A DNA stretch of 64,000 nt from Phycisphaera mikurensis NBRC 102666 (GCA_945878575.1 CAMDUB010000005.1:1-64000), one strand, 5' to 3'; counted from the first letter of the stretch, positions 24,668 to 34,055 are shown. Numbers and translations are program-made. Notes: generated by a model not told the origin, from the letters alone.

Positions 24668-25369
24668 TCAGCGACGGCCACGGGCGCGTGCGCGTCCGCC
24701 AGCTGCGTTGGTGGTGGTGTCGTCTTCGGCTTGCTCGAACAGGCCCTTGTAGACCCAGACCTTGATGCCGATGATTCCGTAGGTGGTTTCAACGTGGGTG
24801 ATTGAGAAATCGATGTTGGCCTGCAAGGTCGACAGTGGGATGGAACCCAAGCGAGTGTCGAAGGTGCGTGCGAGCTCGGCGCCGCCGAGTCGACCAGCCA
24901 TCAGGATGCGGATGCCCTTGGCACCGTTCTGCATTGCGCCTTCGGCACGCTGCTTCACGACGCGGCGGTAGTTCGCACGCTTCTTGATCTGCTCAGCCAT
25001 CGACTCGCCGATGAGGCGGGCAACGATTTCTGGATTCTTGATCTCGATGATCTTGATGCCAACCTTGCGGCCGGTGAGAGCCTCGAGGTCCTTGGTCAGA
25101 CGCTCGATCTCGGCGCCCTTGAGGCCGACGACCTGGCCCGGGCGGGCGGTCTTGATGATGACCGAGAGTTCTTCACGGGTGCGCTCGATGTAGACATCGC
25201 TCACTGCCGCGTAAGGAGGCGTGCGGTTCAGGCGCTTGTCGATGAACTTGCGGATCTTGTAATCCTCGACGAGCAGTTCGCCGAAGAGCGCCTTAGGTGC
25301 AAACCAGCGGCTCTTGTGAGCCTCGGTCACTCCGACGCGGAATCCGAAAGGGTTGGTCTTCTGTCCCAT
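24668..25369 (-). CDS. rpsC: Ribosomal protein uS3
   Basis: MGQKTNPFGFRVGVTEAHKS is the standard uS3 start. The KH domain has IIKTARPGQVVGLKGAEIER, a variant of the GxxG loop, and the C-domain has GRLGGAELARTFDTRLGSIP. uS3 lines the mRNA entry channel. Length 233, ending in a short Gly/Arg tail. Confidence 0.97.
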   Translation of the reverse strand: MGQKTNPFGFRVGVTEAHKSRWFAPKALFGELLVEDYKIRKFIDKRLNRTPPYAAVSDVYIERTREELSVIIKTARPGQVVGLKGAEIERLTKDLEALTGRKVGIKIIEIKNPEIVARLIGESMAEQIKKRANYRRVVKQRAEGAMQNGAKGIRILMAGRLGGAELARTFDTRLGSIPLSTLQANIDFSITHVETTYGIIGIKVWVYKGLFEQAEDDTTTNAAGGRARARGRR

Positions 25370-25393
25370 TGTGGGTGTTCCTGTGTGTGGACG

Positions 25394-25753
25394 TCAGCGG
25401 ACGTCGACGGAGACGTGAATGTGGCTAGTGCGCTTCATGATTGGGTGCGAACGACCGCGATCCTTCGGCTGGAAACGCTTGATGGTCGGACCTTCGTCGA
25501 CGCGGCTTTCGCTCACGAAGAGACGACCAACATCGAGGTTGGCCTCCTCTGCATTTGCAACCGCGCTGCGAAGGACTGTCTTGATGAACCACGCGCCGCG
25601 GCGTGGACTGAAGTCGAGGACGGCAATCGCGTCTTCGATCTTCTTGCCGCGGATCATGTCCGCAACCAGTCGCGCCTTGCGGGGCGCGATGCGGGCGAAC
25701 TTGTGGGACGCGGCGTATTGTTTGTTCTCTTTGGAAGCCATGGTGTTGTTCAT
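25394..25753 (-). CDS. rplV: Ribosomal protein uL22
   Basis: ARIAPRKARLVADMIRGKKI at the N-terminus and the C-terminal FQPKDRGRSHPIMKRTSHIHV identify uL22, whose hairpin lines the peptide tunnel. Length 119 from ATG 25753; a second ATG at 25741 (MASKENKQ) is also possible. It lies 35 nt after rpsS. Confidence 0.96.
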   Translation of the reverse strand: MNNTMASKENKQYAASHKFARIAPRKARLVADMIRGKKIEDAIAVLDFSPRRGAWFIKTVLRSAVANAEEANLDVGRLFVSESRVDEGPTIKRFQPKDRGRSHPIMKRTSHIHVSVDVR

Positions 25754-25788
25754 TCAAGTGCTTGACGGCGCGATGCGCCATCAGGGAC

Positions 25789-26064
25789 TTAGATGCCTTC
25801 CTTCTTGTTGGTGTGACCCTTGAAGGTGCGCGTGTGCGAGAACTCGCCGAGCTTGTGCCCGACCATCTCTTCACTGATGAAGACTTCGATGAAGCTGCGA
25901 CCGTTGTGGACAGCAAAGGTCAGGCCGACAAACTCTGGCACGACCGTGCATGCACGGCGCCAAGTCTTGATCGGCGAGCGCTTGCCGGTGCTGGCCTGCA
26001 TTGCCTCCGCGCGACGGTACAACTTCTCGTCAACAACGGGGCCTTTCTTAAGTGAACGGGACAT
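25789..26064 (-). CDS. rpsS: Ribosomal protein uS19
   Basis: [20 protein letters not shown] and [20 protein letters not shown] are the uS19 hallmarks; it pairs with uS13 in the 30S head. Length 91 is normal. Upstream spacing to rplB is 24 nt. Confidence 0.97.
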   Translation of the reverse strand: MSRSLKKGPVVDEKLYRRAEAMQASTGKRSPIKTWRRACTVVPEFVGLTFAVHNGRSFIEVFISEEMVGHKLGEFSHTRTFKGHTNKKEGI

Positions 26065-26088
26065 GGCGTGTTCTCCGGGGGTGTGTTC

Positions 26089-26943
26089 TTAGAGCTTGAG
26101 CTGGCCGTAACGGCGACTCTTGCGACGACGAATGATGAGCTTGTCGGACGAAAGTCCGTAGCGACGAGTGCGACCGCCCTTTGAGAGCGTTCCGCTTGCG
26201 TTGGAAGGATCCTGGCCGCCCTTGGAGCGACCTTCACCACCACCGTGTGGATGCTGATGATGACTCATTGCAACACCACGGGTGCGTGGGCGGCGACCGA
26301 GCCAACGAGCGCGACCAGCCTTACCGAGGACAACGTTTGAATTGTCGGGGTTGCCGACCATTCCAACGGTTGCACGGCACTCGAGAAGCACTTGACGAAT
26401 TTCGCCCGATGGCATCACGAGGGTTGCAAAGCGACCTTCTTTGTTGGTCAAGCGGGCGCCGATGCCTGCAGCACGAACCATGGTGCCGCCGCGACCGGGA
26501 GTGGCTTCGACGTTGTGAACTTCGAGACCAGTTGGGATGTGCTTCAACGGCATGCAGTTGCCGGCGCGCGGATCGATCTGATCTGCGGAGCTCAACACTG
26601 AGTCGCCAGCAGTCAGGCCCTTTGGAGCCAAGATGTAGCGCAGGGTGCCGTCTTCGTACTTCAAGAGAGCAATGTGGCACGTGCGGTTTGGGTCGTATTC
26701 GATCCCAACCACCGTTGCCTTCATGCCGTCCTTCTGGCGCTTGAAGTCAATGAGGCGATAGCGGCGCTTGTGACCGCCACCCTGTTGAATGACGGTGAGT
26801 TTGCCCTGGCAGTTACGGCCACCCGTCTTGTGCAGGGGGCGAAGCAGGCTCTTCTCAGGTGACTTCTTAGTCACCTCGATGTGCATGTTCACCGAGGCAT
26901 TACGCCGGGCGTTCGTTGTTGGTTTGTAGACGCGAATTGCCAT
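26089..26943 (-). CDS. rplB: Ribosomal protein uL2
   Basis: The N-terminal basic arm (GGRNCQGKLTVIQQGGGHKR), the GTMVRAAGIGARLTNKEG region and the HPHGGGEGRS loop near the peptidyl-transferase centre identify uL2. The segment just before that loop reads GVAMSHHQHPHGG where most bacteria have GVAMNPVDHPHGG. Length 284, about 10 longer than usual. Confidence 0.97.
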   Translation of the reverse strand: MAIRVYKPTTNARRNASVNMHIEVTKKSPEKSLLRPLHKTGGRNCQGKLTVIQQGGGHKRRYRLIDFKRQKDGMKATVVGIEYDPNRTCHIALLKYEDGTLRYILAPKGLTAGDSVLSSADQIDPRAGNCMPLKHIPTGLEVHNVEATPGRGGTMVRAAGIGARLTNKEGRFATLVMPSGEIRQVLLECRATVGMVGNPDNSNVVLGKAGRARWLGRRPRTRGVAMSHHQHPHGGGEGRSKGGQDPSNASGTLSKGGRTRRYGLSSDKLIIRRRKSRRYGQLKL

Positions 26944-26965
26944 GTGTTGCTCCTGTTCCTATCTC

Positions 26966-27241
26966 TTAGAACAGCTCGATCTTTTGTCCTTCGGCGACGC
27001 GGACCATTGCCCGCTTCCAAGTCTTACCGATGGTCTTTCCGTACTTGTAAGTGCGATCACGCTCTTGACGGACCTGCGTCCGTACCGCAACAACCGTGAC
27101 GCCGTAGATGGCTTCAATAGCCTTCTTGACGTCGGTCCTCGTTGCGCGGTGGTCAACGTGGAACGCGTATTGATTGAATTCGCTGGCAGCCGTCACCTTT
27201 TCGGTGATGATCGGCATCTTGATGACTGTTGTAGGTTCCAT
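26966..27241 (-). CDS. rplW: Ribosomal protein uL23
   Basis: KMPIITEKVTAASEFNQYAF and VDHRATRTDVKKAIEAIYGV are the uL23 core, which forms the main docking site for nascent-chain factors at the tunnel exit. Length 91. Spacing is 23 nt from rplD and 22 nt to rplB. Confidence 0.96.
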   Translation of the reverse strand: MEPTTVIKMPIITEKVTAASEFNQYAFHVDHRATRTDVKKAIEAIYGVTVVAVRTQVRQERDRTYKYGKTIGKTWKRAMVRVAEGQKIELF

Positions 27242-27264
27242 CGTTGATTGGCCTTTCAGAGGGC

Positions 27265-27921
27265 TCAGGCCTCAGTCTTCTCGGCGACGGGGTAGCAACT
27301 CTCATCGATGAACGAGGCCAGTGAAGCCTTGTCAATAATGAGGAAGCGGTGATTGAGGAGGTCGAACACATTGAGCTGCTCGACGCGGCGAACATCAACG
27401 CCCTCGATATTGCGCGCAGACGCCATGGCAGTTCGGTTAGCAGGATTCACGGCAACGAGGCAGGTTCGGTTGATACCGACCTTCTTCATCATGCCGGCGA
27501 AGGTCTTGGTGTTCGGCTCGGCAAATGCCAGTGAGTCGAAGCACTTGACCTCATTGTCAACAAGCTTCGCCAGGAGGGCGTTGCGGTTGGCAAGGCGGCG
27601 CATCTTCTTGGTGAGGTCAGTGCGGAAGTCCTCGCGGGTGCGGGTCTTCGCAAACGCAACGCCACCGCCCTTGCGTCCAGGAACGCGCGAGGCGCCGACG
27701 CGGGAGCTTCCCGTGCCCTTCTGCTTATAGAGCTTGCGGGTTGAGCCCTGCACGGAGCCGCGGCTCTTGGTGCGAGCTGAGCCCTGGCGCTGGTTACCGT
27801 GGGTGACGACGTAGGCCTGCTTGAGCAGGGCGTGGCGGATTTCGCCACCTAACAGGGTCTCGTCGATCTTGAGGACGTCGACCTGCTTGCCTTCGGAGTT
27901 GAGAATCGGAAGTTCGATCAT
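27265..27921 (-). CDS. rplD: Ribosomal protein uL4
   Basis: RHALLKQAYVVTHGNQRQGS, GSTRKLYKQKGTGSSRVGAS and PGRKGGGVAFAKTRTRED form the long loop that enters the peptide tunnel, followed by the globular domain. uL4 can also repress S10 operons by binding their mRNA. Length 218. A 195-nt gap separates it from rplC. Confidence 0.96.
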   Translation of the reverse strand: MIELPILNSEGKQVDVLKIDETLLGGEIRHALLKQAYVVTHGNQRQGSARTKSRGSVQGSTRKLYKQKGTGSSRVGASRVPGRKGGGVAFAKTRTREDFRTDLTKKMRRLANRNALLAKLVDNEVKCFDSLAFAEPNTKTFAGMMKKVGINRTCLVAVNPANRTAMASARNIEGVDVRRVEQLNVFDLLNHRFLIIDKASLASFIDESCYPVAEKTEA

Positions 27922-28017
27922 TGTTACTTACCTTCGCGGGTTGTCCGCATTCGCCTCCTCCTCCCGACGCCTGTTATTCAGTGGCGGCGGGCAGGATTTG
28001 ACTCAGGTTCCTTGAGT

Positions 28018-28042
28018 TGCTGGCAGGTTTAGGCTGCCAGCA
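28018..28042 (-). promoter_or_regulatory. Hairpin in the rplC-rplD gap
   Basis: A 9-bp inverted repeat TGCTGGCAG/CTGCCAGCA with a 7-nt loop lies in the 195-nt gap between rplC and rplD. No T-run follows on the minus strand, so it looks like a processing, stability or regulatory hairpin rather than a terminator. Nothing else is recognisable in 27922-28116. Confidence 0.4.
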
Positions 28043-28116
28043 GTTCGTTTATTTGTCGTGACCGCGTGGTTCCGCGCCTGAATGGCGACGGCCTTCGCAA
28101 TCCCAAGTTAACGCCA

Positions 28117-28827
28117 TTAGGCGCTAGCCTGGATACGCACCTTTCGCTTGTAGAGTCGACCAGGGGTCTTGATGAAAAGAATCCCGTTGCTGGCGCCGGG
28201 GACGGCACCCTTCACGAGAAGAATGTTGTTTTCGACATCGATCTTCACGACATCGAGCGAGCGAATGGTGACTTGTTCGTCACCCATGCGACCAGCCATG
28301 CGCTTGCCCTTTTTGATCTTTGCACCGTGTCCACGGTCCGTACCGTGCGAACCGATCGAACCAGGGGAGCGATGCTTACGCTCAACGCCGTGAGTAGCGA
28401 TCTGGCCCTTGAAGCGGTAACGCTTCATGACGCCGGCGAAGCCCTTACCCTTTGAAATTCCGATGATGTCAACGAACTTCAAAGCGGCGAGCGTGTCGAT
28501 CTTGACTTCTTGACCAACGGTGAAAGCTTCAGCTTCAGCGTCGCTGGCGAGGCGGAGTTCGCGGTGTTGGCGCTTTGGAGCGCTGCCGGCCTTCGCATCG
28601 TGGCCGATCATGGCCTGCGTGCTGGTGCGAGCCTTCATGTCATCGAAGGCGAGCTGGACGGCTGAGTAGCCATCGCTTGCCGTGGTCTTCACCTGTGTGA
28701 CAACGCAGGGTCCCGCCAAAATGACGGTGACGGGGATGTTGGTTCCATCAGGCTTGAAGAATCGGGTCATGCCGATTTTCTTACCAAGGATGCCAGTTTT
28801 GCCAGGCGCGGTGTGCGGCATGTGCAT
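28117..28827 (-). CDS. rplC: Ribosomal protein uL3
   Basis: GILGKKIGMTRFFKPDGTNI at the start, KGKGFAGVMKRYRFKGQIAT and SPGSIGSHGTDRGHGAKIKKG without its flanks identify uL3, an early 50S assembly protein reaching the peptidyl-transferase centre. The methylated Gln of many uL3 proteins lies in the GSIGxxxxP region, which here reads SIGSHGTDRG. Length 236, with a short N-terminal extension. Confidence 0.96.
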   Translation of the reverse strand: MHMPHTAPGKTGILGKKIGMTRFFKPDGTNIPVTVILAGPCVVTQVKTTASDGYSAVQLAFDDMKARTSTQAMIGHDAKAGSAPKRQHRELRLASDAEAEAFTVGQEVKIDTLAALKFVDIIGISKGKGFAGVMKRYRFKGQIATHGVERKHRSPGSIGSHGTDRGHGAKIKKGKRMAGRMGDEQVTIRSLDVVKIDVENNILLVKGAVPGASNGILFIKTPGRLYKRKVRIQASA

Positions 28828-28971
28828 TGTTCCTGCGTTGCGGTTCCGTCAGGTGGGCGCCCATTGGCGCGTCTGCGGTTCCTGGTGATTTGCCGGAGGT
28901 CGGTTTGCTTTGCGCAAGCGACGCGGCAGGTGAAGAATGGGTCGCGCAAGCGCGCGAACCCGACGAGTGAC

Positions 28972-29280
28972 TTAGGCCTTGATCTTTACAAAGACGCCGG
29001 CGGGCACCACGAGACGGTTGAGAGCCTCGACAGTGCGGTGATTTGGTTCAATGATGTCGATGATGCGCTTGTGAGTGCGGATCTCGAACTGCTCGCGGCT
29101 CTTCTTGTCGACGAACGGCGAACGAAGGACGGTGTAGATCTCTCGGCGCGTTGGCAGCGGCACCGGGCCGGCAACGTGCGCGCCCGTGCGCTTTGCGTGA
29201 TCCACGATTTCCCGTGCAGACGCGTCAAGCGCCTGGTGGTCGTAGGCTTCCATTCGGATTCGAATCTTGCCGCCCTGCAT
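28972..29280 (-). CDS. rpsJ: Ribosomal protein uS10
   Basis: [40 protein letters not shown] and the tail [18 protein letters not shown] identify uS10, of the 30S head and of NusB antitermination complexes. The ATG at 29280 (MQGGKIRIR) is chosen over 29346, which would add 22 residues lacking in the family. It is the first gene of the operon; no rpsL, rpsG, fusA or tuf lies upstream. Confidence 0.95.
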   Translation of the reverse strand: MQGGKIRIRMEAYDHQALDASAREIVDHAKRTGAHVAGPVPLPTRREIYTVLRSPFVDKKSREQFEIRTHKRIIDIIEPNHRTVEALNRLVVPAGVFVKIKA

Positions 29281-29373
29281 GGGTGTATCTGTCCTCAATC
29301 CAGCTTCGTCATCGTTCCAATCACTGCTCAGCACGTTGCCGGGCACATGTGGCTGGAAAGACGCGAATCGGGG

Positions 29374-29401
29374 AGGATACCCAAACTCGGCAAACTGTCA
29401 A
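29374..29401 (-). promoter_or_regulatory. Promoter of the S10-spc-alpha operon
   Basis: On the minus strand, TTGACA (29401-29396) and TATCCT (29379-29374) are separated by 16 nt. The -35 is a perfect sigma-70 consensus and the -10 matches four of six bases. The start would be near 29367, giving a leader of about 85 nt before rpsJ. Confidence 0.7.
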
Positions 29402-29448
29402 TACCCCTGTTCACACAACCGATGACTACATCTCTGGCCAGACCGACG

Positions 29449-29478
29449 TTGACCTCTTTTACTCGAAACGGCTAGCCT
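29449..29478 (+). promoter_or_regulatory. Putative promoter of the 29.5-34 kb genes
   Basis: TTGACC (29449-29454) and TAGCCT (29473-29478) have an 18-nt spacer and point toward the gene at 29542. The promoter is back to back with that of the ribosomal operon. Confidence 0.4.
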
Positions 29479-29541
29479 TCCAAGGACCTCGGGCACTCCG
29501 CCCTTTACCGGACTGCGACTTCATTGAGACAGGAAACGCCC

Positions 29542-31131
29542 ATGCGCCAATTTCTCCAGAGAAATACCTCCCTGTTTCTAACTTGTTTTAGCGTGGTATT
29601 GGCCGTACAGGTGCACGGGCAAGGCCCCAGCACCCCTCCGCAAAGTCCGAATAACACCGGAAGCGGTGCCCAAGCTACCCCCAAGCAGCCAGCCACCGCA
29701 ACGGGAACTAGCGGTTCCGCGGCAGCTCCGCGCGGGTCGGCGAGGACTGGAACGCCTCCGTCCGGCTCCGCGGCCCCAGCGAATGATGGGCTCGACCCCA
29801 AGTACCTGGAGTTTGAAGTGTTGGGAATGCGCTTTCGGCCTCCGGTGCAGAGCATCATGCGCGCCGATGGCAGCGGCATCACTGCGCAGTGGACTATTTC
29901 AGAGCGCGCTGATCCGCCACGGTTCGTTCTCCGCGTTTCGCGCCTGGTGGCGAGCGACGCAACAAGTACGCCGGCGCAGCAGATCGACGCCTACGTCAAG
30001 AGCGTCAGTGAGCGCCCATCGCCAAACGCTGTGTTTGCCGTGCGCTCGCGCAAGGAGTTTGAACTTGATGGGCGCCCCGCTGCCCTCTTGTACACGTCCT
30101 TGCGTGAAGGAACTGGCAACGATGAAATCTCCGCCGTTCAGGGCTACTTCATCCTGCAGTTTGCCCCCAATGAATTCGTAGTGATTTCATCGCTCCTCGC
30201 TGAACAAGACTTTGCTTCAGTGTCACAACTCTTGGAACGATCGTTCCGGACCATGCAGGTTGCCAACCAGGCCGCCCTTGCTGACGAACGGTCCGGGAGA
30301 ATTGCGCGCGGCGATCACCTGCTCCGTGGTCTTGATGAAGAAGCCATGCGTCGCGCACTTGATCCCGTGGGCGCGAAGGGCGAGGCGCCAGCGCCGCGCT
30401 GGTACCGCATCACGCGCGTTGACGCCACGGGTGATGTGAAGGATGTGGGCTACATGACCATGGTGGTGATCGATGCCGCACAGGGATTGGCTAATCCAGA
30501 TCGACGCGAGTCGGAATGGACCAAGACCGAAAAAGAGCGTGGAATGCTGGTGCGCATGCAGGTTCGCACGCTGCTTGACGCTACCGGCACAGCCTTCAGC
30601 GATACCGAAGCGCGCTACTGGACACGTTGGGATCGCGGGCGCGAATTCTGGACCGTGCGCTCCACGATCCGAAAGGATCGCGCGAGCAGCACCTCAACGC
30701 AGCTGGGTATTCGCAGCGAGCCAACCAGCGGCTCGCCACGACCGATTCTGGAGGTGGCGGACGTGGTGCCGAACGAAGTTGCCACGGAACCACGACGCTG
30801 GCCGATTCCTGAAGTTGGCTACGTGTCGCAAGCAGAGTCATTGGTCTTGCCACGCCTCTTTCCGAAAATTGACGCGCCCATTGACTATGGTTTCTATTGC
30901 TTCGATCCACGGAGCGGCAGGCTGGCGCAACGAGTGGATCGCCAAGAACCCACTGCTAAGGGATACAACATTGCCACCCAGACCACGCTGGAGGCGCCCG
31001 CGATCGCACAGTTCGTTGATGAGCGCGGAATTCTGCTGAAGCGTTCCAGTGATGACGGCTCAGTGATCGAAGCCACTACTGGGCAAGCACTGCTGGAATT
31101 GTGGCAAAAGAAGGGTCTTCCTACCAAATGA
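29542..31131 (+). CDS. Secreted hypothetical protein of 529 residues
   Basis: The ATG at 29542 is preceded by AGGAA at about 8 nt and opens a signal peptide (RNTSLFLTCFSVVLAVQVHG). A Pro/Gly/Ser/Ala-rich linker of about 45 residues follows (GTSGSAAAPRGSARTGTPPSG), then two large globular parts: residues about 80-240 (LEFEVLGMRFRPPVQSIMRA...) and about 250-529, which repeats patterns such as TRVDATGDVKDVGYM and ARYWTRWDRGREFWTVRST. No known family is recognised. Its stop overlaps the next gene (ATGA), so the two products are probably made together and act in the envelope. Confidence 0.6.
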   Translation: MRQFLQRNTSLFLTCFSVVLAVQVHGQGPSTPPQSPNNTGSGAQATPKQPATATGTSGSAAAPRGSARTGTPPSGSAAPANDGLDPKYLEFEVLGMRFRPPVQSIMRADGSGITAQWTISERADPPRFVLRVSRLVASDATSTPAQQIDAYVKSVSERPSPNAVFAVRSRKEFELDGRPAALLYTSLREGTGNDEISAVQGYFILQFAPNEFVVISSLLAEQDFASVSQLLERSFRTMQVANQAALADERSGRIARGDHLLRGLDEEAMRRALDPVGAKGEAPAPRWYRITRVDATGDVKDVGYMTMVVIDAAQGLANPDRRESEWTKTEKERGMLVRMQVRTLLDATGTAFSDTEARYWTRWDRGREFWTVRSTIRKDRASSTSTQLGIRSEPTSGSPRPILEVADVVPNEVATEPRRWPIPEVGYVSQAESLVLPRLFPKIDAPIDYGFYCFDPRSGRLAQRVDRQEPTAKGYNIATQTTLEAPAIAQFVDERGILLKRSSDDGSVIEATTGQALLELWQKKGLPTK

Positions 31132-31928
31132 TGCGCGGCATCGCCCAGACTCAGCAGCGCGATCGCGGGACCGTATATCGGTTGACGCTGCCTGTGCTGA
31201 CGCTGCTCGTTGTGCCGCTGACACTGGCACGCTGCGCCGCAAAAGAGCAAACCCCGCAAACTCCGCAAGCGCCGCAAGGCAACGGTGCGTTCCTTGAAGT
31301 GCTTTCCGAGCGAGCGCCATCGGCTGATGCGCACGTGCAGTCGCAGGTGTTGGAGCCCACCCGCCCCACCATTGAACGCTGGGCGACGGTTGGCGAAGGC
31401 GCGTCGTTTGAAATTCGTGCATCAGTCACTGGCAGCGAAGGCAACGAACGCTGGACGCGCACCGAGCCTGCCGCCACGCGCGTATTGGCGCGCACCGCCG
31501 CGGATGAGGTGACACTCATCGAGCAGACCGATTCGTCCGATGGCGCCACGACACGATTCCTGCAGCCACTCATCCTGGCACCCGCCGACTTGCGCGTGGG
31601 CGAAGAGTGCACGAGCACAAGCGTGGTACTCACTCTTCGCGGCGACGCGATCGACAATGATGGCGGCCGCGCACAGCGTTCGATGAAACTTGCTTCCGAA
31701 GACCGAATTCGCACGCCACTTGGCGAATTGAGCGCGCTGCGGATTGATTCCGTATTCACTATGAAAGTGCCGTTTGCCAGTATGAGACGCGAAACATCAA
31801 CATGGATACGCGCCGGTGATGGACCGGTGGCAATCCGCAGTGTTGAGAAGATCTTGGTGATGGGCGTGGTGCCACGCAATCGCTCAGAAACGCGCGTTCG
31901 ATTGCCCGCCACTGGATGGACTCCATGA
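31128..31928 (+). CDS. Membrane-anchored or secreted hypothetical protein
   Basis: From ATG 31128 the 266-residue product has a hydrophobic N-terminal segment (YRLTLPVLTLLVVPLTLARC). Cys at its end could be lipidated, but Arg at -1 is unusual for a lipobox, so an uncleaved anchor or ordinary signal peptide is also possible. The rest is predicted mixed beta, with RTPLGELSALRIDSVFTMKV resembling the repeated strands of DUF3108-like outer-membrane-associated proteins; that likeness is only suggestive. Coupled to the gene upstream by ATGA; 13 nt before the GT2 gene. Confidence 0.5.
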   Translation: MMRGIAQTQQRDRGTVYRLTLPVLTLLVVPLTLARCAAKEQTPQTPQAPQGNGAFLEVLSERAPSADAHVQSQVLEPTRPTIERWATVGEGASFEIRASVTGSEGNERWTRTEPAATRVLARTAADEVTLIEQTDSSDGATTRFLQPLILAPADLRVGEECTSTSVVLTLRGDAIDNDGGRAQRSMKLASEDRIRTPLGELSALRIDSVFTMKVPFASMRRETSTWIRAGDGPVAIRSVEKILVMGVVPRNRSETRVRLPATGWTP

Positions 31929-31941
31929 CAGGAACAAGACC

Positions 31942-32721
31942 ATGATCGGAATGCCGCGTGTACTTCTTGCGATTCCCGTCTTCAATGAGGCGAAGTCGAT
32001 CGATCGCGTGTTGAGTGCGGTCAAGCCGTACGTGCAAGATATCTTGATGGTGGATGATGGTTCGACGGACGACACGCCCGCCCGCATTGCCGCGCATCCA
32101 GTGGAAGTGATTCGTCACTGCCAGAATCGTGGCTACGGACGATCGATGCAAGACATCTTCCATGCCGCGGATGCTGACGGCTACGGCTGGGTCATCACCA
32201 TGGATTGCGACGAACAACATTCGCCCGCTTCCATTCCGGACTTCCTTCAAGCCATCCGCGCCGATAGCGCCGACGTGATCAGCGGCAGCCGCTATCTCCG
32301 CGCAAGCCCGGAAGACAACGATGCGCCCGGGCGGCGCCGCGAGGTGAACATGACGCTGACCGCGGAGATCAATGCTCAACTCGGTTCGGTACCGTCGACC
32401 AGCGGCACACGAGCAGCGCTGGGCGGTGGACTCACCGATTCGTTCTGTGGTTTCAAGGCATATCGCGTGGCGTCCTTACGAACCCTGAGCTTGGATGTGG
32501 ATGGCTATGACTTCCCGCTGCAATTCTGGGTGCAAGCCGTGGCGCACGGGCTGCGTGTGGACGAGATTCCTGTTCCACGCATCTATGTTGATCTGAATCG
32601 ATCATTTGGCAGCGAGCTTGATGATCCAACTCGCCGGTTGGCCCTGTACCGCGCCACCTTTGAGCGCGAGCTCGCGCGCTGCGCAGGGAGACTTCGCTTG
32701 ATCACCGGGAGTGGGGCGTGA
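31942..32721 (+). CDS. Family 2 glycosyltransferase (DPM/DPG synthase-like)
   Basis: RVLLAIPVFNEAKSIDRVLS, MVDDGSTDDTPA and NRGYGRSMQDIF form the nucleotide-sugar binding half, and MDCDEQHSP holds the metal-binding DxD-type motif. The C-terminal region has GFKAYRVASLRTL and DGYDFPLQFWVQA, the pattern of dolichyl/polyprenyl-phosphate sugar synthases. It lacks clear transmembrane helices, so it is a peripheral enzyme. It probably transfers a sugar from a nucleotide donor to a lipid or glycan; donor and acceptor cannot be told. It overlaps the next gene by 4 nt. Confidence 0.8.
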   Translation: MIGMPRVLLAIPVFNEAKSIDRVLSAVKPYVQDILMVDDGSTDDTPARIAAHPVEVIRHCQNRGYGRSMQDIFHAADADGYGWVITMDCDEQHSPASIPDFLQAIRADSADVISGSRYLRASPEDNDAPGRRREVNMTLTAEINAQLGSVPSTSGTRAALGGGLTDSFCGFKAYRVASLRTLSLDVDGYDFPLQFWVQAVAHGLRVDEIPVPRIYVDLNRSFGSELDDPTRRLALYRATFERELARCAGRLRLITGSGA

Positions 32722-34055
32722 ACAACGCGGCGAATGATGCACTCACCACTGTGGAGAGCGCCGGACCGCTGCGCGCGGCGCACGGCACAATCATGGGTGC
32801 CGAACTGTCTTACTGGCGCGATGCCATGCGCGAAGAGTTACAGATGCCGCGCGGCATACTGGTCGGCACCGGGCACCAAGTGGAATGGTGGCATCCTGGA
32901 ATCGCTGCCAAATTCATGTGGGCGAACGCCGTGGCTACGCACGCTGGTGTTTCTAGCGTGTGGCTGATCATTGATACTGATATTCGTGATCCGCGCGAAC
33001 TGCGCGTCCCGGTGAGTGCCAATGGAACTGTTGAATCGGCGCTGCATCGCTTTGGACCGCGCGCGCTGCATGGAACGCCGGCATGCGTTCGAAGCGCGTG
33101 CCAACCAACCGCCTTTGATGACGCGCGCGGGGTAGCAATTCCGCCGTGTGCAGCAGCGGGAATAGATGCCGCCTATCGCGCACTGCTGGCACACTCCAAT
33201 GCCGCGGACTGCACCACGCAAGTGCTCGCTGCTGTGCGCGAATGCACGCCGGAACTTGGTGCGCCCAGCTGCACGGTTCGATCATCGCAACTCATGAAGA
33301 CCGCGCTGGGAGTAGCGATAGTGGAGCGCGCCGCGCGCGAGCCGCACGCATGCGCGCGGGCGTTCAATGCAGCGGTTGCGGTGGTTCCGAGAGTCGCTCG
33401 CATGCTCGCCGAAGACGGCCCGCTCGGCCCTGAACTTCCCTTGTGGACCCGTAGCAGTGACGGAACCCGGCACCGCGTGCACGCGGCCGAACTTGCTGCG
33501 CTCCGTGCGGAACATGCACCGCTTTGGCCGCGCGCCTTTCTCACCAGCGCCATGGCACGGGCGGTGCTCTCCGATCGATTCGTGCACGGCACGGGCGGCA
33601 AGATCTACGAACGCGCCACCGATCTGTTTGCGCAATCGTGGCTTGACGCGCGGCTTCCGGCATTTGATGTGGCGAGCGCCACACTGCGCCTTCCGTTCAG
33701 CGCTGACGCGCTCCCGCCACCCGTCACGGCTGCGGCTCGCCGCGCCCGATGGTTCGACCCGAATTCAACTGGAAACGCACCAAGCGCAAGCAAATTGGCG
33801 GCACTGGCAACCATTGCAAACGCGCCGCGCGCGAGTGCGGAGCGCCGCAGCGCATGGCTTGCCATGCACGCAGAATTGGGGCGGGCGCGTGCAGTACACG
33901 CAGCTGAAATCCAAGCATTGGATGCCCATCACGCTGCCGACCGAATCCGCGCACGCGCTGCGCAATTGCGCGCCGATCGAACGTGGGCGGCGGTGTTGCA
34001 TCCACCGGAAGCGCTGGCTCACTTGGCGGAATCACTCCGCCGGCAATGCCGATGA
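32718..34055 (+). CDS. Uncharacterized protein with faint BshC-like features
   Basis: A soluble 445-residue protein without signal peptide. Near residue 50 it has VGTGHQVEWWHPGIAAKFMW, then VWLIIDTDIRDPREL, and in the second half PRAFLTSAMARAVLSDRFVHGTGGKIYERATD. The order of a Gly-His-Gln/Pro-Gly segment, an Asp-rich strand and the HGxGG...YERxTD segment recalls BshC, the cysteine-adding enzyme of bacillithiol synthesis, but the match is weak and no other bsh gene is here. The gene begins with GTG inside the GT2 stop region and its end overlaps the convergent YhaM-like gene by 24 nt. Confidence 0.5.
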   Translation: MNNAANDALTTVESAGPLRAAHGTIMGAELSYWRDAMREELQMPRGILVGTGHQVEWWHPGIAAKFMWANAVATHAGVSSVWLIIDTDIRDPRELRVPVSANGTVESALHRFGPRALHGTPACVRSACQPTAFDDARGVAIPPCAAAGIDAAYRALLAHSNAADCTTQVLAAVRECTPELGAPSCTVRSSQLMKTALGVAIVERAAREPHACARAFNAAVAVVPRVARMLAEDGPLGPELPLWTRSSDGTRHRVHAAELAALRAEHAPLWPRAFLTSAMARAVLSDRFVHGTGGKIYERATDLFAQSWLDARLPAFDVASATLRLPFSADALPPPVTAAARRARWFDPNSTGNAPSASKLAALATIANAPRASAERRSAWLAMHAELGRARAVHAAEIQALDAHHAADRIRARAAQLRADRTWAAVLHPPEALAHLAESLRRQCR

